Origin: Trichoplax adhaerens
Taxonomy: Eukaryota > Placozoa > Uniplacotomia > Trichoplacea > Trichoplacidae
Direction of reading: 5' to 3'
DNA: 64,000 bases
NCBI RefSeq assembly: GCF_000150275.1
Contig: NW_002060943.1
Span: 10,559,064-10,623,063 of the forward strand
The translations under genes were made by a program, and so were the position numbers. The notes under the pieces were generated by a model. The model was given only the letters and a program-made list of their open reading frames with translations. It made no database searches and was not told the origin of the DNA. Positions 44,201 through 59,200 of this stretch are shown here, piece after piece (position 1 is the stretch's first letter; each line of letters opens with the position of its first letter).

Positions 44201-47200
44201 TGCTTCTTCATCATCCAGTACGTCTACATATTCGCTAGCTCTAAATAATATTATCAATTAATAGATTAGAAACGCCCCCCAAAATACATACAAAGTATCG
44301 ACATTAAATAAGACAGAAGCTTAAGAACTATTATAACTTACTCGTATAAGCATAGTGAAATAAATCAATTTTAATCTGCACCTTCACTATTGATAACTTA
44401 CACATGAGCTGTTGGCTTGGCGATCTGTAAACGTTTTTTATCCATATGGGGTAATGTTTCAATGTAATCGTAATGCTGCTTTACGTCGCGATTTTTAAGG
44501 ACATTCGGAAATTGCATTACTACCATATGTCTTAGATAACTGTCAGGTAGATCTATTATATTTATTAACAAAGTTAACACGTATCAATATAATATAAAAG
44601 GTAATAAGAATAGTCAATGATCTCTTACACCCGTATAATATTATCAAAAGTCAAGCTATACCAAATCAACTAAAATAAGCACTTTAACTTTAATAAGTTT
44701 AATTACTTATACGTTTTTATTGACCTTAATTAATCTTAATCTACAATATCAATAACTATGTTTTGACATAACAACTGAAAGTTTACCAATTATGAGTATT
44801 GCTCTTGTATATTTGAAATGGTTATAAATGATTTGAAATTAACTATGATCAGAAATCTACGCAACACAAATTGTTCTCTTAAAAGAAATTTTAACATCGA
44901 CTAATATGGAAGCCTTACAATCTTGATGACAGATTTTATGAACATGACTTCCTATTCCTACGAGGATATCACCACGATCGCTACAAAATGTTATTCCAGT
45001 TGCTTTTGCATTTAATTTAATAACCCTGGATAATGTTAATAGTAGTTGTTTAGAGATAGACACCACCCAATTCGCAACCAGTAATGAGAATTACTCGCCA
45101 ATTTAATTAATAATTTAGTTATTGACTTATAGGACAGATAATTTGTAAGTTCAAATCTATTACCGTTGTAATTGGCTATATTCATCCCAAATTCTGACTG
45201 TTCCATCCATACTAGATGAGGCAAATAGTTTCATCTTTGGACAAGCCGCCAAACCCGTAATATGTTCTGTGTGGTCATCTTCTGCATTATGATTGTTACG
45301 ATCTAATATCATAAATTAGAAAATAATACAGTAAACATATAGATAATGTTCTTATGAAGTAACAACGCTAAAGTATGGCAAAAATTTGCATCTTAACAAG
45401 TCATTTGATGTGTATGCAGTAAACTATAGGATTTGTTTTATTAGCGGAAAGAACTAAAAACACTTGAATTCTATCTAAGATTGATTTGAACTAATTAAAA
45501 ATCCAATAATTTCTAGTACGTACAATCGTATTATTGAAATAGATGCCTATAGCTTACTTTTATGTATTACGTTGTAAATAACTGTCGAAAAATCGCCTTT
45601 GGAGGGTTCATGGAATGCAACCATTAATCTATGATCAATAACTGCTAAATGATGAGGTAATTGTCCACAGTAAAACAGCATAATAGGGACCAATTTTTCT
45701 TCTGAAAATGCATGTACCCGCCAAACTTTAACTGTGTTGTCTAGTCAGAATAGAATCATTCCCGTAAATTAATTTGAAAAGGAGATTGTATTTGAATTAA
45801 TATTTCCTAAATACATTTAATCATTTTAAATCACGGGTGGTATTTATAGCATAGTCTAGGCTAATGAGAAAACTGGAATTAGGATTATAATGTTTAAATA
45901 TTAATTGATAATACCTTTTGCGGAAGAAATGATTTGATCTCTGAGTGGGTTAACTTCCATGCCAGTAATTTCAGCTCCATGTCCCTTTTAGGTTATTGTA
46001 GATATTAATTTAGTTTATTTATAACAATCAGTCATAAATACATAATAATATAACATATATAGGCAACATTTACATAATGCTGAATACAAGCATGTGGTCT
46101 TAATTTAATCTGAAGATACGATAGGACATCAGTTAATATCGCTATTATTATAATGTTGCAATTTATATACCTCTATTTCATACATAGGTGTTCCATAATC
46201 TCTAGCATCATACATAGATATTAGGCCATTTTTTCTACCACCAAATACTAAAGAAATTGTAGGCAAAGTTTCGTTACCAGCTGTGCCAGCTTGAATGGCG
46301 GTAGCTATATAGCTCCATCCGCCTTCTTTGGATTTTTCCTAGGAATTTAATATAGTTAACAAATGAGCCATAAGCACCTATTTCGGGCCTATCATTAACG
46401 TTGAGATGTATTTCATTCTCAATTGTAACGTCATGAAATCTAATTTTGATTATCAGCAAATTTATTGGCATTTATTGACTGAATCAAAAACTACTAAAAT
46501 AATGTTTAATGAGAGGCTTGTACTCACATCTTCTGAGTAGTCATAGGCGCAAAGGCGGATAATTATATCTGTCATATCAATGTAATGAAGTTATAAATTA
46601 ATAACTGAAATTGTTATTTAGAAGTGTACATAGATTGATGTTTATAATACCCTTTAATTAATTAATAGCTAACATTCGAACAGGCGCTTCATAAAAGGGC
46701 TATGTTTTACGTTATGACAGAACATGATTTTACAAACATTTACCATCTTTTCCTTTGCTTGTTTGCCAGCTGTCAATAATCTGGCAAGGATTAGTTGATG
46801 GTTTGCACTTGACAACTTTTCCATCACTAGTAGCTGCGAATAGTAAATCTAAAATGCAGTAAATCGAGCAATTTTTATTGACGCTTCCGTTGATCTATGT
46901 ATATTGTATAATCATGTTCTGTGCACTTACCTGTTTTATGTGAATATCCAATATCCAATATTGCTACTGACATTGGCATCAGTAATGTAGACAGAATGTC
47001 CCCTTCATCTGTATCGATCATCCGCACTGCGCTATCAGCAGCAATACAGAAGGTTCGAGGAGGATACTGTGAAAGTATAGGAAAGAAATTAATACAAAAA
47101 ATTATCCACTTGCATCCAAGTTAATTAACTAGATATGAGAATCTAATTTATATAAAATATTATTCTACTCGATAACTCATCTTAGAATTCCCAACTACTA

Positions 47201-49717
47201 TAGAATTGTAGAAGATAACAATAGACTATATTTAGTGGAGTAGATTAGGTCTTAAGGATTATAATTTACTGATCTTGCTTCAAATCTGTAATACTACCTA
47301 TACCGTTACTTTAGTTGATAGACTAAACGACCTCCGATTTCTTACGAGAGTCAAAACTAACTATTGTTTAATGCTAAGCTTCAATACAGCTATAGCTTAT
47401 TCTCCCTTACCTTTGGGTGAGAAAAGTATTTTATATTTTTGACAATGCTCCTGTAAACGAATACCGTAGCAAATTAAAAATCAAACGGACCGTATTTATA
47501 TTTTTTGCACAATGCAAAGGAGATATTTGACGACTTTGATATCGTATTAAATATTAATAGTCTTAAAATGGTCTTACCCTATGGCAGCAAGAACATTATG
47601 GCAATGTTTACTTTTCCAACCATGAACACCCCAGGAAGTGAAGGATAACATATAATCGAAACCACCCCTAGACCAAAGCCCTTCTACTGGTCCGTCATTA
47701 ACAATTCTAATTTCAATTCGAAAAACAATACAGCCGTTAAGAAACTAACGTTACTACTACTGAAATAACCAAAACCTTTAAATCTTAGTTGTTGGTAATT
47801 AATTTGTTAAATAAAGTGCTTTGCAGATACATCTAGTTAATTACTTGTCCGCTTCATCAAATGTTTCTAAACTCCATACGCGCATTGTGGTATCCCTTGA
47901 ACCAGATACGATATAGGGACCAAATGGGTAACTGGACAAACATGTTACTTCGTCAGAGTGTCCAACAAATACTAAGCGTAAGTTGTAATTGTTATCCCAA
48001 ACTTTGACTGAAATGTAAATTTCAAATTGAAAGTATTTATTATAGGTGTATGCAATGTACTCATATACCGTTTCATATTTTATAAAAATAGTTAGCAATT
48101 TAATTGAATAATAGTCTTTAACGTACTATATGATACTATATTGAATGTGTACGTATATCAAAATACCTGACCCGTCTTTACCAGCCGTAACAAGGTTCTT
48201 GAGCGGGTCGTAAAATATCATGCTAAAGAAGGTAGTAACAAAAATGATTACGTTAAACAACTACAGATTGAAAGTACTCTGATTTATATAAATACTAATA
48301 ATGGAAAGCACTCAAATTCTGTGCTGAATCGTACCAAGTTATTTTCTTGATATGAATATCTTTTAGGGTTCCAATATGTTGATTCTTTCGGGTATAAAAT
48401 ATCTGTTGTAATACAGATGTTTTAAGGCATGACATTTTAAAACTGTAAAGGCATTATCTGATGGGAAGTCAATTTTGTCATTTCTATCCTCATTTCGCTA
48501 ATTTATGCTTACCATAACAGAGTTATTAACGGCACCAAAACATCTTTGTGATCGGCTAGCAGTTTGTTCCATAGCTAGTAGTTCAACGGTATCTTTCTGA
48601 TTTAATTGATCCTGGATTTTAAACGTTATTGTTAGTAGCGGATGTAATATCAAATTGTTATCTATAATATCAGAGTTATGATACAAGTACGTAGATATTA
48701 CATTAAATGACTAATATTATCAATAATCGAATATTTATTACCTGAATAACCTGGCTGGGAACTAAATGTCTAGCACTATGCCTGAATGTCCATATCTGCA
48801 TGCAAGGATTATAGTAAAATAAGTTATCATAAAAGTTATAATTGTTAAGTGGAATATTTTTTTCCTTAGCATAGGATTACTGACAGTGGCGACTTTAAAT
48901 AACTAACTCAGTTGTTACTGGTACATAATAAATTATTAGGGAAGACTAATGACTTACAGTTATATTTCCTACGCCACCAGTCAATAGTTCATTAGTTGTC
49001 TCATTATATTTCGCACTATTAGATAATTGTGATTATAATACAATATTAGAGGACAGAAAAGGTATCCGTATTTGTATCAGGGAATTTAAATAATAGACCG
49101 ATATTTACCATGCAATTCTATCCGGTGATTTAGCAGTGGATATTACTTCAAAGTTGTCATTTAAGACCTGAAGTGCATATGGTCACACAATTTTCAAATT
49201 AGAAGATATTTGGTAGCTTATTAAAAGTGAATTACTCTATAACAGATCTAGCCGTATTCGCTCTAAGGCTGTAGACAATATCTTATCTGCTCATTAAAAA
49301 TATATAATATTGGCCAATTTATTTAGGTTATAGTACCTTTAATTTTCTGTCATGACACCAGCCAACATATTGATTTACATCAGGAGCATATAAAAAGTCG
49401 GTTATAAGAGTTGGTAGTTTATAAAATTCCTTCAGTCCAGTTTTTCTGTATAAGTGAAAGCCAGTGCTATCAAGGATGATATGAGACTTTATGTTGATGT
49501 TAAATATGACTCTATATACTATATCATCGGCATATATATTTCCAACTTGCTGAACGCCATGAACAATAGTTATATTGCTAGGTTTTGGCTTTGTTTTTGA
49601 TAACACTGCTTTACGAATAACGTTCCAATAATACCATGGAGTTTTAATGATCTCACTTTCTTTCGATCTTGAAGATAAAACTGAAGTAGATCTAGATGTA
49701 TCTGGTTTGTCTTCCAT
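38259..49717 (-). CDS. Large WD-repeat protein, WDR87/WDR97-like (complete)
   Basis: The 38 exons are: 49717-49337, 49167-49109, 49015-48958, 48795-48742, 48611-48513, 48402-48335, 48222-48167, 48007-47845, 47706-47578, 47450-47411, 47066-46931, 46848-46744, 46568-46528, 46338-46171, 45984-45915, 45740-45558, 45302-45164, 45025-44919, 44552-44402, 44240-44165, 44021-43947, 43767-43678, 43525-43465, 43209-42962, 42538-42306, 42201-42039, 41885-41790, 41626-41510, 41281-41175, 41050-40963, 40607-40465, 40183-40035, 39889-39858, 39752-39671, 39583-39517, 38906-38826, 38612-38536, 38455-38259. Every junction is in phase, giving 1,462 aa. The N-terminal half (about residues 110-700) holds WD40 blades (GSRDTTMRVWS, GSVKVWD, SSMDGTVRIWD). 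Then come YLPDSYL, DGYVPNSIL, a Ser-Pro repeat, and DDEWFQEAFPD followed by a helical, probably armadillo-like region. The C-terminus has KPCLARIGETHVSACHPHRE. Architecture and motifs suggest the axonemal WDR87/WDR97 group, from memory and unverified. The start is the first ATG of an exon with no upstream in-frame support. Confidence 0.85.
42123..42176 (-). repeat. Ser-Pro/Pro-rich coding repeat in the WD gene
   Basis: The coding strand reads TPSPSPSPSPPPRIPSPEPP, from near-identical CCATCA/CCATCT codon pairs. It is an unstructured linker before the conserved DDEWFQEAFPD block. Confidence 0.8.
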
Positions 49718-52700
49718 CTTCGGCTGGTTACAATATACTAGTAATGTAGAAGTATCATGTAACTTTAAGAGTCTCGTAAGGTATTGTGATTTTATAAAGC
49801 AGACTAAACTTTATGAATGTAAGAATTGCGATATTGTATATTGACGATCATAAATATTTACTATGTATAATATTTTTAATTAAATTAGTTAGGTAAGTTG
49901 TATTACAATCTTACTCTAGAAATGTTCTATAATTGAGATAGAAAGTTATGCATGATGTTAACAGTAATCAAATTCAAACTCCATGAGTTCCATATACTTA
50001 CTAGATTAATTTCCTATCACCTATAAAACCCAAATGGACTATTTCAGTGAAATTTTGAAACTAGAATATGCTAAGCATTGAATAAGTTCAGGATTATAGG
50101 ATTGTTGTCCAGTCGTGTATTTCTATGCCAAGTTATGGATTATGCGCTACCTATATAAAATGATTAAAATCTTCAATTAGGGATAGACACGGTGGGTTTA
50201 CTTCAAATTAGTATAATCGTAATCATTGGCCAGTATTTACTGGTAGATACTACATAAATGAATTGTTTGTAAATTTTCCAGGTCTATACGATTCTGTTAA
50301 CAATTAAATACGTTTAGTAGAATTCACTATTATCATACGGTTGTAAGACTGCTTCAGTTATACAATGTCGTATAAAATAACTTGTTTAGGCCAGCTTGAT
50401 CTATTACTGTTGGTGCTTGTCGAGTATAGCTGGAAACTTATACAATTACTATATTAATTTATTGACGTTAAAGCCATCATATAACCTACCTGGCTAAGAA
50501 ATATTTATCTCAAGAGGCAGTATGAATATGCACTCCAATGGCAATCTGTCTGTGCAGTATTATTTTGGATTAGCAAACATCTCTATGGCAACATCAAGTC
50601 CTTATACTGAGTCTGCGCTAATATCTACTGTTATAACAACCAATCATCTGCGAGAATCATGGCGTCTGGATTTACCGTTAGTTTATACGCTGCAATGCTT
50701 AATTTCCACATTTTTAGCTTTCAGGATTTACTATGTCGTATCATCGATTATACACATTGGAGATTACTGTGTGGTGATCAATCTCTATACTGTAACACGT
50801 ATAGCTAGGCCTTAGTTCAGTTCAGTATAATAAAATACAGCATATCAAGTGGGTGTATCATATTTATCCAGCTCAATTGATTGTAAAATAGCAGATACTT
50901 CACTGAACTATACTGATACATGTACCGGTAGAAATGAGATGAAGAGCATTATTAAAATTATTTTGATATATGACACGTTATGTCGGTTATTAGTATGAAT
51001 ATATGCAACATGAATGCATTTATTTATTTATGTTCTTTTATAGCTTTCAGTACTTTTCGTGGAGTACTTGTACTATAATTTATATGTTGGCTCTACTAAA
51101 TAAATGACCCATTACACAATTCGTTTATCGAGATTTTAATTCGACGTGGTAAGGTATATATATCGTGTATATTTATTGATCCTACCCTGCTGAACTGACT
51201 GTACTATAAATATACTGAATTTATACTAATAGGGATGAGGGGTGTAGTATTATGTTAAAATTAATTTGATATTTGACCGACTATATTAGTAATTAGAATA
51301 AATAAATATACGAGTATAAAGTTTATTCGTGCATATGTACAATATTGTATATAGCTGCACGCTACAACGAATAAAAAGAATAACAAAACCCTTTTCAGTT
51401 ATATCATAATAGACAGATGATCGCTTTTGATTAATTTCTATGCTATTGTATTCATAATACTGCATAGTAATTGCTAAAGATGATTTTTTTGGCCTGAAAT
51501 TCAATAAAATTTAATTTATGTGCCATTAATTCATGAGAAATTGCAATACTACTCATCGTTTCATAAGATAGGATAGCAATTTCATGATGTAGTGCCTATC
51601 ATGATATGTATAATGACTTGCATGTTAGGATTAGTTTTCATGCAATATGGACTATGCTATCTCGTCTCTAATATCACACAATCTTGGATAGTAACCACGA
51701 CTGCAAACGATATTTACTAGTATAACAGGATTACTATCAAAACGCTGTCCTGTAGTAATTATGCCGTCCAAATGGACTCTCCGCAATAAAAGGCTTTGGT
51801 CTGCGTAAATGTAATCAAAAGTATAAATACACTAACATAGAATGTGGGTCATGGGAATTGTAGTATTAAAATCACTATCTGAAACGATAAAAATGCATAT
51901 AATCGCCATTTTAAGGGCTCGCAAATCGCTTATAAATAATCACGCTACTTCTAGTCTTCACCGATCATTATAATAAAGTATTATTATTAAAAGTTTTTCA
52001 TTAAACTGCAGTTCATTAGCGGATTATTTACTGTTTATTTTCAGGAGACAGTACACGGTACGGTATAAAGTTACTGAACCTCTGTTAAATGAGCACATTA
52101 TCGTAAACCGTCAGTAAAGCGACGGGAGTTTGCACTAGTATTGAGTAATAACGATGCAATCCTATATATTTGTCCATATATAGTATGCCTATTTATGGAA
52201 TGACAAACTGTGAAGATTTTTCTGTAGCTTCTACGTTGCTATTTCATACAAAGTCGCTATTGAATGTCTCACACATAGCATTGAGTTTATACTATTTTAA
52301 CGATAGCCCTTGTCAATATGCAATTATTATTTACGATCCGACACAGTCGATCTCATTAAAAATCAGTGTTGATCAGTGTCTTTTTTTATACTAAAACTAT
52401 AGTGGATAAAATAGGAAACAATGGAATAGCGTTGGAAAACTTGCCTACTAACGTGATTAAATTAAGCGGTACATTGTGCTATCTTCTACAGTACAAATTG
52501 GCGTTACTTAATGAGTAAGTTGTCTACTACCATTGTGATAGTTGATACAGTAGAGCTGTTGTGATCAAGCTAAGGAAACAATATACAATCTTCCCCCATA
52601 TTATATATAATATACCACATTGAGTAGACTGTACTAGGAAGATCCTAATAAACACTATTATGTCAATATTAAGCCTACAAAGAATAAGACTCTACTCCTA

Positions 52701-53257
52701 AAACTGTTCGCAAAGCGTACTGTATTCTAATTACATAACAATACACATTATATTGCATTGTGCTTTCAATCAAGATAAAATACCGTTAATCGATTAAAAT
52801 GCATTTATACTAATTTTAATCAGTAGTAACGGTGCAGTATATTAGTTCTCGAATAAGTTAAGGCTAACCTCCTGACGATAGTAGCTAAGCGTTGCATTGG
52901 AGGTATACGCGTACAAAACTGGATTGAAGACTGTAAAGGTGTGACACTAGAATGAACCAGCTGACAGTATTTTAAATCTGTTTTTCTCCTTTTCTTTGCT
53001 ATGACTAGTTAGTTATTCCTTGTAGGCAGATAACGTATTTATTAATTAGTATTGATAAAAATTAGTTCTTATTATCATCGAGGGAACCGACGCTATTCCT
53101 CCTTAGAGATCTATAGTTGAAGTTAGATTTGATTACGTTAAATTAATGGAAGCGTTCATTACAAATTATTCTACTCAGCGAATGGATAGCCTTGTAATAT
53201 TTTTCATTTATTTAATCTAGTCTTTCCTTTCGGTATATCCAAGTAATTGAAGACACC
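49718..53257. other. Divergent 3.5-kb spacer, no convincing gene
   Basis: This lies between the start codons of the WD gene (minus) and the coiled-coil gene (plus). It contains a 97-codon ATG-started frame at 50522-50815 and a 74-codon frame at 52170-52394, both plus strand. Both are rich in hydrophobic and Tyr/Ile/Ser codons as expected of chance frames in AT-rich DNA. A few isolated GTAC words (near 52050 and 52490) do not form an array. Both promoters should lie here. Confidence 0.55.
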
Positions 53258-56200
53258 ATGGAGGAAGATTATCGTCAGTTTGCTGATGGCCTAGGTGAAG
53301 TGTCGCCTGACGAAGCTGGGCTAGCCGAAGAATTTCGTAATTTGTATCAAAACCGATTGAGGTTGATGGAAAAAGTTCAGAGTGAAATGGAACAAGCTCA
53401 AAAAGTTAGTTAAATGAAATAATGTCAATATCATATTCAAATTACTGTACCAATTGCAGATGATCATTTTTTTGCAAAATTTCTCCAAACCAACACGTAA
53501 AATTAGACTCAGACTCGATCGGGACTTAAAGTAAAGTTGAAACGTGAAAAACACGATAAAGCGACCCATGCATTCCCAATAACAGTCTAGTCGATCCTTT
53601 TTTTTTATTTATTTGTTTCCTTTTCGCTAGTAAAGCAACTTTAGAGGTCTTATATACCACGACAACAAATTTTAGGAGGAGGTTTAATATTTTTTGATGT
53701 AAGGATACTACCACGCTATAAATAGTTCAGTTGGGTAATACAGCAGTTTAATGATATCAATAGTCTCGAAGTTATCTTTTGACTCGTTGAATACGATATT
53801 TCTGCCATTATCAAACCATTTTGAAGCGTAATTTCGCCTAAACATAACTTAAAAAGATTTAAATCACCATTTAAATTTAATGATTAATTTTTATCCCTGG
53901 CTCTAAAGTTTCACCACATTTTACTAAAATTACTCGTTGCAACTGTTCCATTGTTTAGAACTCTGCCATCAACATTATGTTGAAACACAGCAGATATTTT
54001 CCCTGCCGCTATTTGTATATATATGTTACCTGGCTGATTTCAGAAACAGAATTTAAAAAGTTTAAATAGCTTTTAAATTACCCCTGTACAATAATTGCTA
54101 TCTTGACAATTTAAGCGTCTAACAGTGTAACAGCAATATTCGATAACGGCTTAAGCAGAGACTACTCCTACTGCCTATTGTGACAGAAATAACATCATTG
54201 CATGACATAAATAACTCCTAAATCATATCGCTTTATGAATCTGCTTGGTCTTATCGTTATTTTTGTTTTTTTTGCTAAATCAAAAATACTAACGCTCATG
54301 TAGCTAATTTATCTTTGTGCAAAGTACGTAATAAGACTTACCGCATCGTTATATTAGAAATTACACGGTGCATTCCGTTTATGTTCGAATGGCTCTAATA
54401 CGCCCTACATACATCTACTTCACTTGTTGTATGAATAGCAATCTTTTGATAATTTACTAAAAAACATTATGAATGGACTAAAATTTTTTAAATTAATTGC
54501 TTTAAATTTAACAGTATCTGATTAACACGTAGTAAATAAGGCTATACGTTGCGATGACCGTATCATCTGATTACGGTCAGCTCAATACAGCTCGACGTAG
54601 TACTGACATTATTCCATCCACTTAGAAAGCTTTGACATTAAATAGAATTTAGCTGAGTGAGTAAAAACTTTACTTTTATTAGATATTTATTAAATTTTAA
54701 CACCAAAATTGGATTATTTCATACCCCTCAGTGCGGTAGCTGTAGCATTGTACTGATGGTTATAGGTGTTCCGTAACATGCTGATTGCAACTTAATTGCA
54801 TCATTCCATCTAGGCAAAGAAGTCTTACTAATAAATTAAACCGATAAATTACTTGAATTATAAAATTTATTGGCTTGATGACTATGCATGAAACAACGAA
54901 ATACGTACTATCAAGCCCGGGTACTAATGGATGAGGAAAACAAAGGAATAACTGTATGAGAATACAACTGCACTTTTGCGATATCGATCAAGGAAGGATT
55001 TAATTATAAATCCTTATTCATAACCTTCATTTATTTATTAACGTACATGTTGTCTGAAAATACAACAGCAGTTGGCAATATACGTAACGTTGACGCATTT
55101 TTTTGTTTTTTAGTGGATAAAATTTTAGTCAAAAATACTGTCAAAATGGATAATGATAGATCCTGTACTAAAAGCGATGGATAACGTTAGGATGCATAGT
55201 CGAAATATTTGCACAATTGTAGTTTTCACCTAGGGCTATCCTAATGGTAAATACTGTACAGACTGCAAAGGCTGAGAATTCTCAGATCTATCCTCATAAA
55301 TATCGAGTAACTTAAATTTTTCAATTGTAATTAACTACTACCGGTTCTTTAAAGGACTCATTCTCTATTAAGTATAGAATATATAAAGAAAACCAAAACC
55401 ACGTAATATTCGATTTTATGAATTCTCTTTATGTGATAGTATAAAATTCAATTAAAATAGCTTGAGATAACTTGATCTTACAGATGTTTTATAATTAATT
55501 TGTACTGTTGTATCTTAATCTTTCGCAGAATCAGTTACGTAACTTACAAAGCTACGTAGAAGAACTGAGCGAGCAAAATGATTCACTTGTTCATACTGTT
55601 GAAGATTTGGAAAGGGAATCTTACGATCGCATTCAATTACTAGAAAGCAACTTACACAACGTTACTATGGAATTATCGGTAAATTAAATCAAACACACAT
55701 TATTTTACACTAATATAACTCGGGAAGTTATTCTCCAGCTCTATAGCTATTTTACTAAATACTCATGAATAATATTGAAGATTTTCGTCTATCTTATTAT
55801 AATATTACATTGACGCTATTGCTTTCGTAATATGATAAGGAGTGACTATAAAATTTATTAATAGCTTATAAATTAATTATAATTAAATGATAGGAAAAGT
55901 CTAAATTGATTTGTGGACTAGATACCGAGTTAGAAACCATTAAGAAACAAAGGAGAGAGGAAAATTTGGAATTGATTGTATGTTTCAAACAAAGTCTGGT
56001 GTTATTATATAAATTAAAACTTACTAAGTTGGGTATATTTTATCATGTAAATGTATAAAAGATTTCGATTTAAGTTAAGCTCTAGATTACATAGACATAT
56101 ATAAATATGCAATAGTTGCAGCGTAATATGATTTATTTTGGAAGAGTATTGAATTAGCGTATTGAAACAGTTCATTCTTGAACAAAAGTTCTTCTCTAAG

Positions 56201-59200
56201 TACATCCGGATCATTATGATTTATCAGAAAACATATTTCTACTGGCAGATATGCAAAAATTTTATGCACAACATAAAATATCATCTATCAATAAAATATC
56301 TTGTCAATTGAAACCTTTATTATACTAATACGATTCCCTATTACTTATATTTAAAATGGCAATCTTGTTTTTCAGGAACTACGTGCTGCGAATCGGGAGT
56401 TAGAAGCTCCATTACAAGCACTAGAAGATAAGGTGGCAGACTATGAATACGATATCGGAATTCTAATTGATTTTATATCTGCAGCTAGAAAGTCCGGAGA
56501 ATTTGATGTAAGAAATATTAGAAAATGTGTGGTTTTCGTTCTCATTTAAATATATATATATTTGTTTCATTTATAGTAACAGTTTAAAGACGTAATTTTG
56601 AGTATATCATCTGCCTATGATTAATGTAAATTTAGATGTTATTAAATATTAAATGATAGCAGTAAATAATTACTGAAATTCTACTTGCCTTCCTTGTGTC
56701 ATTGATTGATAAATTATAGCCGTTCAGATGAAATCTTGTTGTTAGTAATCTATCGTTATTGGCTTTGTACGTAAGAATCAAAAATAATAGCAAAATTAAT
56801 TCATTCTTAAATTAATAGCTAAATGCTATAGAATTACGAACCATGCCAGCTGAAATCATCCGAGCAATTCATTCAAATGTACCGAAAGACATGTAAGTTC
56901 ATTTTATTACTGAATTAAATTTTAATTAGTTAGTAAATGTAGTATTTGAAACTACAACTGTATCATTACGCGTACACCATAGAAAATAAATTTCAAGCTG
57001 TATATTTGTTTAATCATTAATATGGTCTAATACTATTTAATAAAGTAAAACATCAAGTGAAATTTTACAAGAACATATCGTAGAGCTGAAAAAACAGGTA
57101 TTGCATTAATGCTTACATTATGTCAATTGGACAAGATCACTATTATTAACAAATCTTTACTGCGATATTTGTTTCAAAGATGAAAAATTTGACAACTTTT
57201 TTGTAGTTCCTAACAATTGCAATCAATATACACTATAATGATGATTTCTCGTTTAGCTAAACCATCGAGATGAGATCATTCAACGCTTGCAGCAGGATTT
57301 GAAGGAAAATGAAAGAAATCATCAAGAAATGGTTGATGAGGTATGATCTATAAGCTAAAATTTATCCTCACGTTGATTTTACAATGTGGAATGTAATGAA
57401 TAATAGCAATCCAGCATATTTTCGTATTAATATTAATACTATGACGAATGAACAATTTTAAAATAGATATCAAAGAAGGGAAAAGCAGTGTCTTCCCTTG
57501 AAAGTGAGCTAACATCCATGCAGGGAATCAAAGATAATTCATTGCAAGAGGCAAGTATAATTCTAAACTATGTGTATCCTGTAACCTATTATGAAGAATG
57601 AAGTTAGCTTTATGGGAGATAGTAATGAAAATTCAACTTGTTTGATATATTTTATTTGCAGTAGATGTAAATTTGATTAGCATTAATTAGTTATTCTTTG
57701 TGAAGAAGCTTATATCGTATATATTGTAGTTTCAGTAAATTGTTTCTAATTGATTTAGAAATTTAAGTATCATGCAAGTCAGTAATAGAATTTGTTATTG
57801 CAAATTACTACTCCAATAATAATTGCATCTTTCCAATGCTTAGTAGTAGTTTTCTCGAAGACAGAAGCTTTGTTCATGATGTGTTTTTTAATGAAATTGG
57901 ATAGATGTTTATTTAATCAGTTTCTTTATTGCAAAACAAGCTGAATTATTTTCGTGTAAAGTATATCGAAACTTTAATGAATTTTTACATTGATTTAAAA
58001 TTGTAAGTAGCGTGTAGTTAATAATTGAGTATATTATTGCAGAATGCTACTGTAATACCCTATTCCATCTTGTTAAAGTCAGTTGATTAGTCAGTCAGGA
58101 ATTGGGGCTCATTTTTCCAACAGACATCCGAAATGATCGTAATTTCTTACTGATTAAATCGCAATGTACAAAAATGTTTGACTAAAAGATTGTATAAATA
58201 TTATACTGACGGTGCTATCACGAATTTTTTACTATAAATAGATTTTTCAGAAAGATGCTGATATTCGAAAATTAAAATCAGAATTATTGATGGTGCAAAG
58301 TGAACGGGACGCTCTTGCGAAAAGGCTAGAAAGCCAGGATGCAAATGTTGAAAAATTACAATCGATGCTGATAGTATTGCAAAACAAACAGAGATCGATC
58401 CTTTTAGATGTTAGTTATTTAAATGGAGTAATTTTAAATATCGTAATTAACGAACTTGAACTGTTTAGCGATAAGGATGGTAAAAATCATAAAAGTAATC
58501 GTAATTAATAACTGCAATATAGGATAAAACAGATAATATGTTAGAAGAACAAAGAAGAAAATATGAGAAAGAGGTAACGATAATTTTAACTATATGTTGC
58601 GATAGCTAGTAAATATAACGTTGTTATTCAATATACCAAAATCTGAAAGACTGAAACTCAAATCACTACTTCAAAATTGAGCATATAGACTTTGAATTCT
58701 TATTTTATGTTGTGAAATAATGTATTATATAAAACATCGATTAGCTTGCAGATCGTGAAGAATGGATTAGACAATCAAAATCTGAAATAGATCTAATGCA
58801 GGAAAAGTCTAGTAGGTCAACTCAAGAGGTAATAAGCTTATAGTTCTCCTATATTCATTCCATATCATGAATTTTTCAATCGTTCCGCATTGTAGCTTAT
58901 TTTATTATTTTAACTTAATAATTTTTCATACTTTTCTAGATTGCCGAAAATCAAACAAAAGTTCTCTCCTTGGAATCACAACTTCGCCTGTTAAAAGAAC
59001 AGCATTCACTCACACTCAACGAAGTTAGACATATTACGTTTATACTATTAGTTACTAACTACTGTAATTGCAAAATCATTCAAGATATGTAATATGTCTA
59101 TGATATCGAGTATCTTTTCGATGATAAATGTGAAATTTATGTCTGGTAATACAAATAGACAAATTATGTTTACTTTTATTAATCGTTAACTGATTTCTTA

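Noticed and set aside
53321-53714. Two overlapping minus-strand frames after exon 1 of the coiled-coil gene
   Set aside because: Antisense to exon 1 and intron 1, low-complexity Leu/Phe/Ser content, no homology.
56014-56284. Two minus-strand frames in the intron before exon 56376
   Set aside because: One reads as MIFYVVHKIFAYLPVEICF and looks mildly protein-like, but there are no splice partners and it sits within an in-phase intron of the plus-strand gene.
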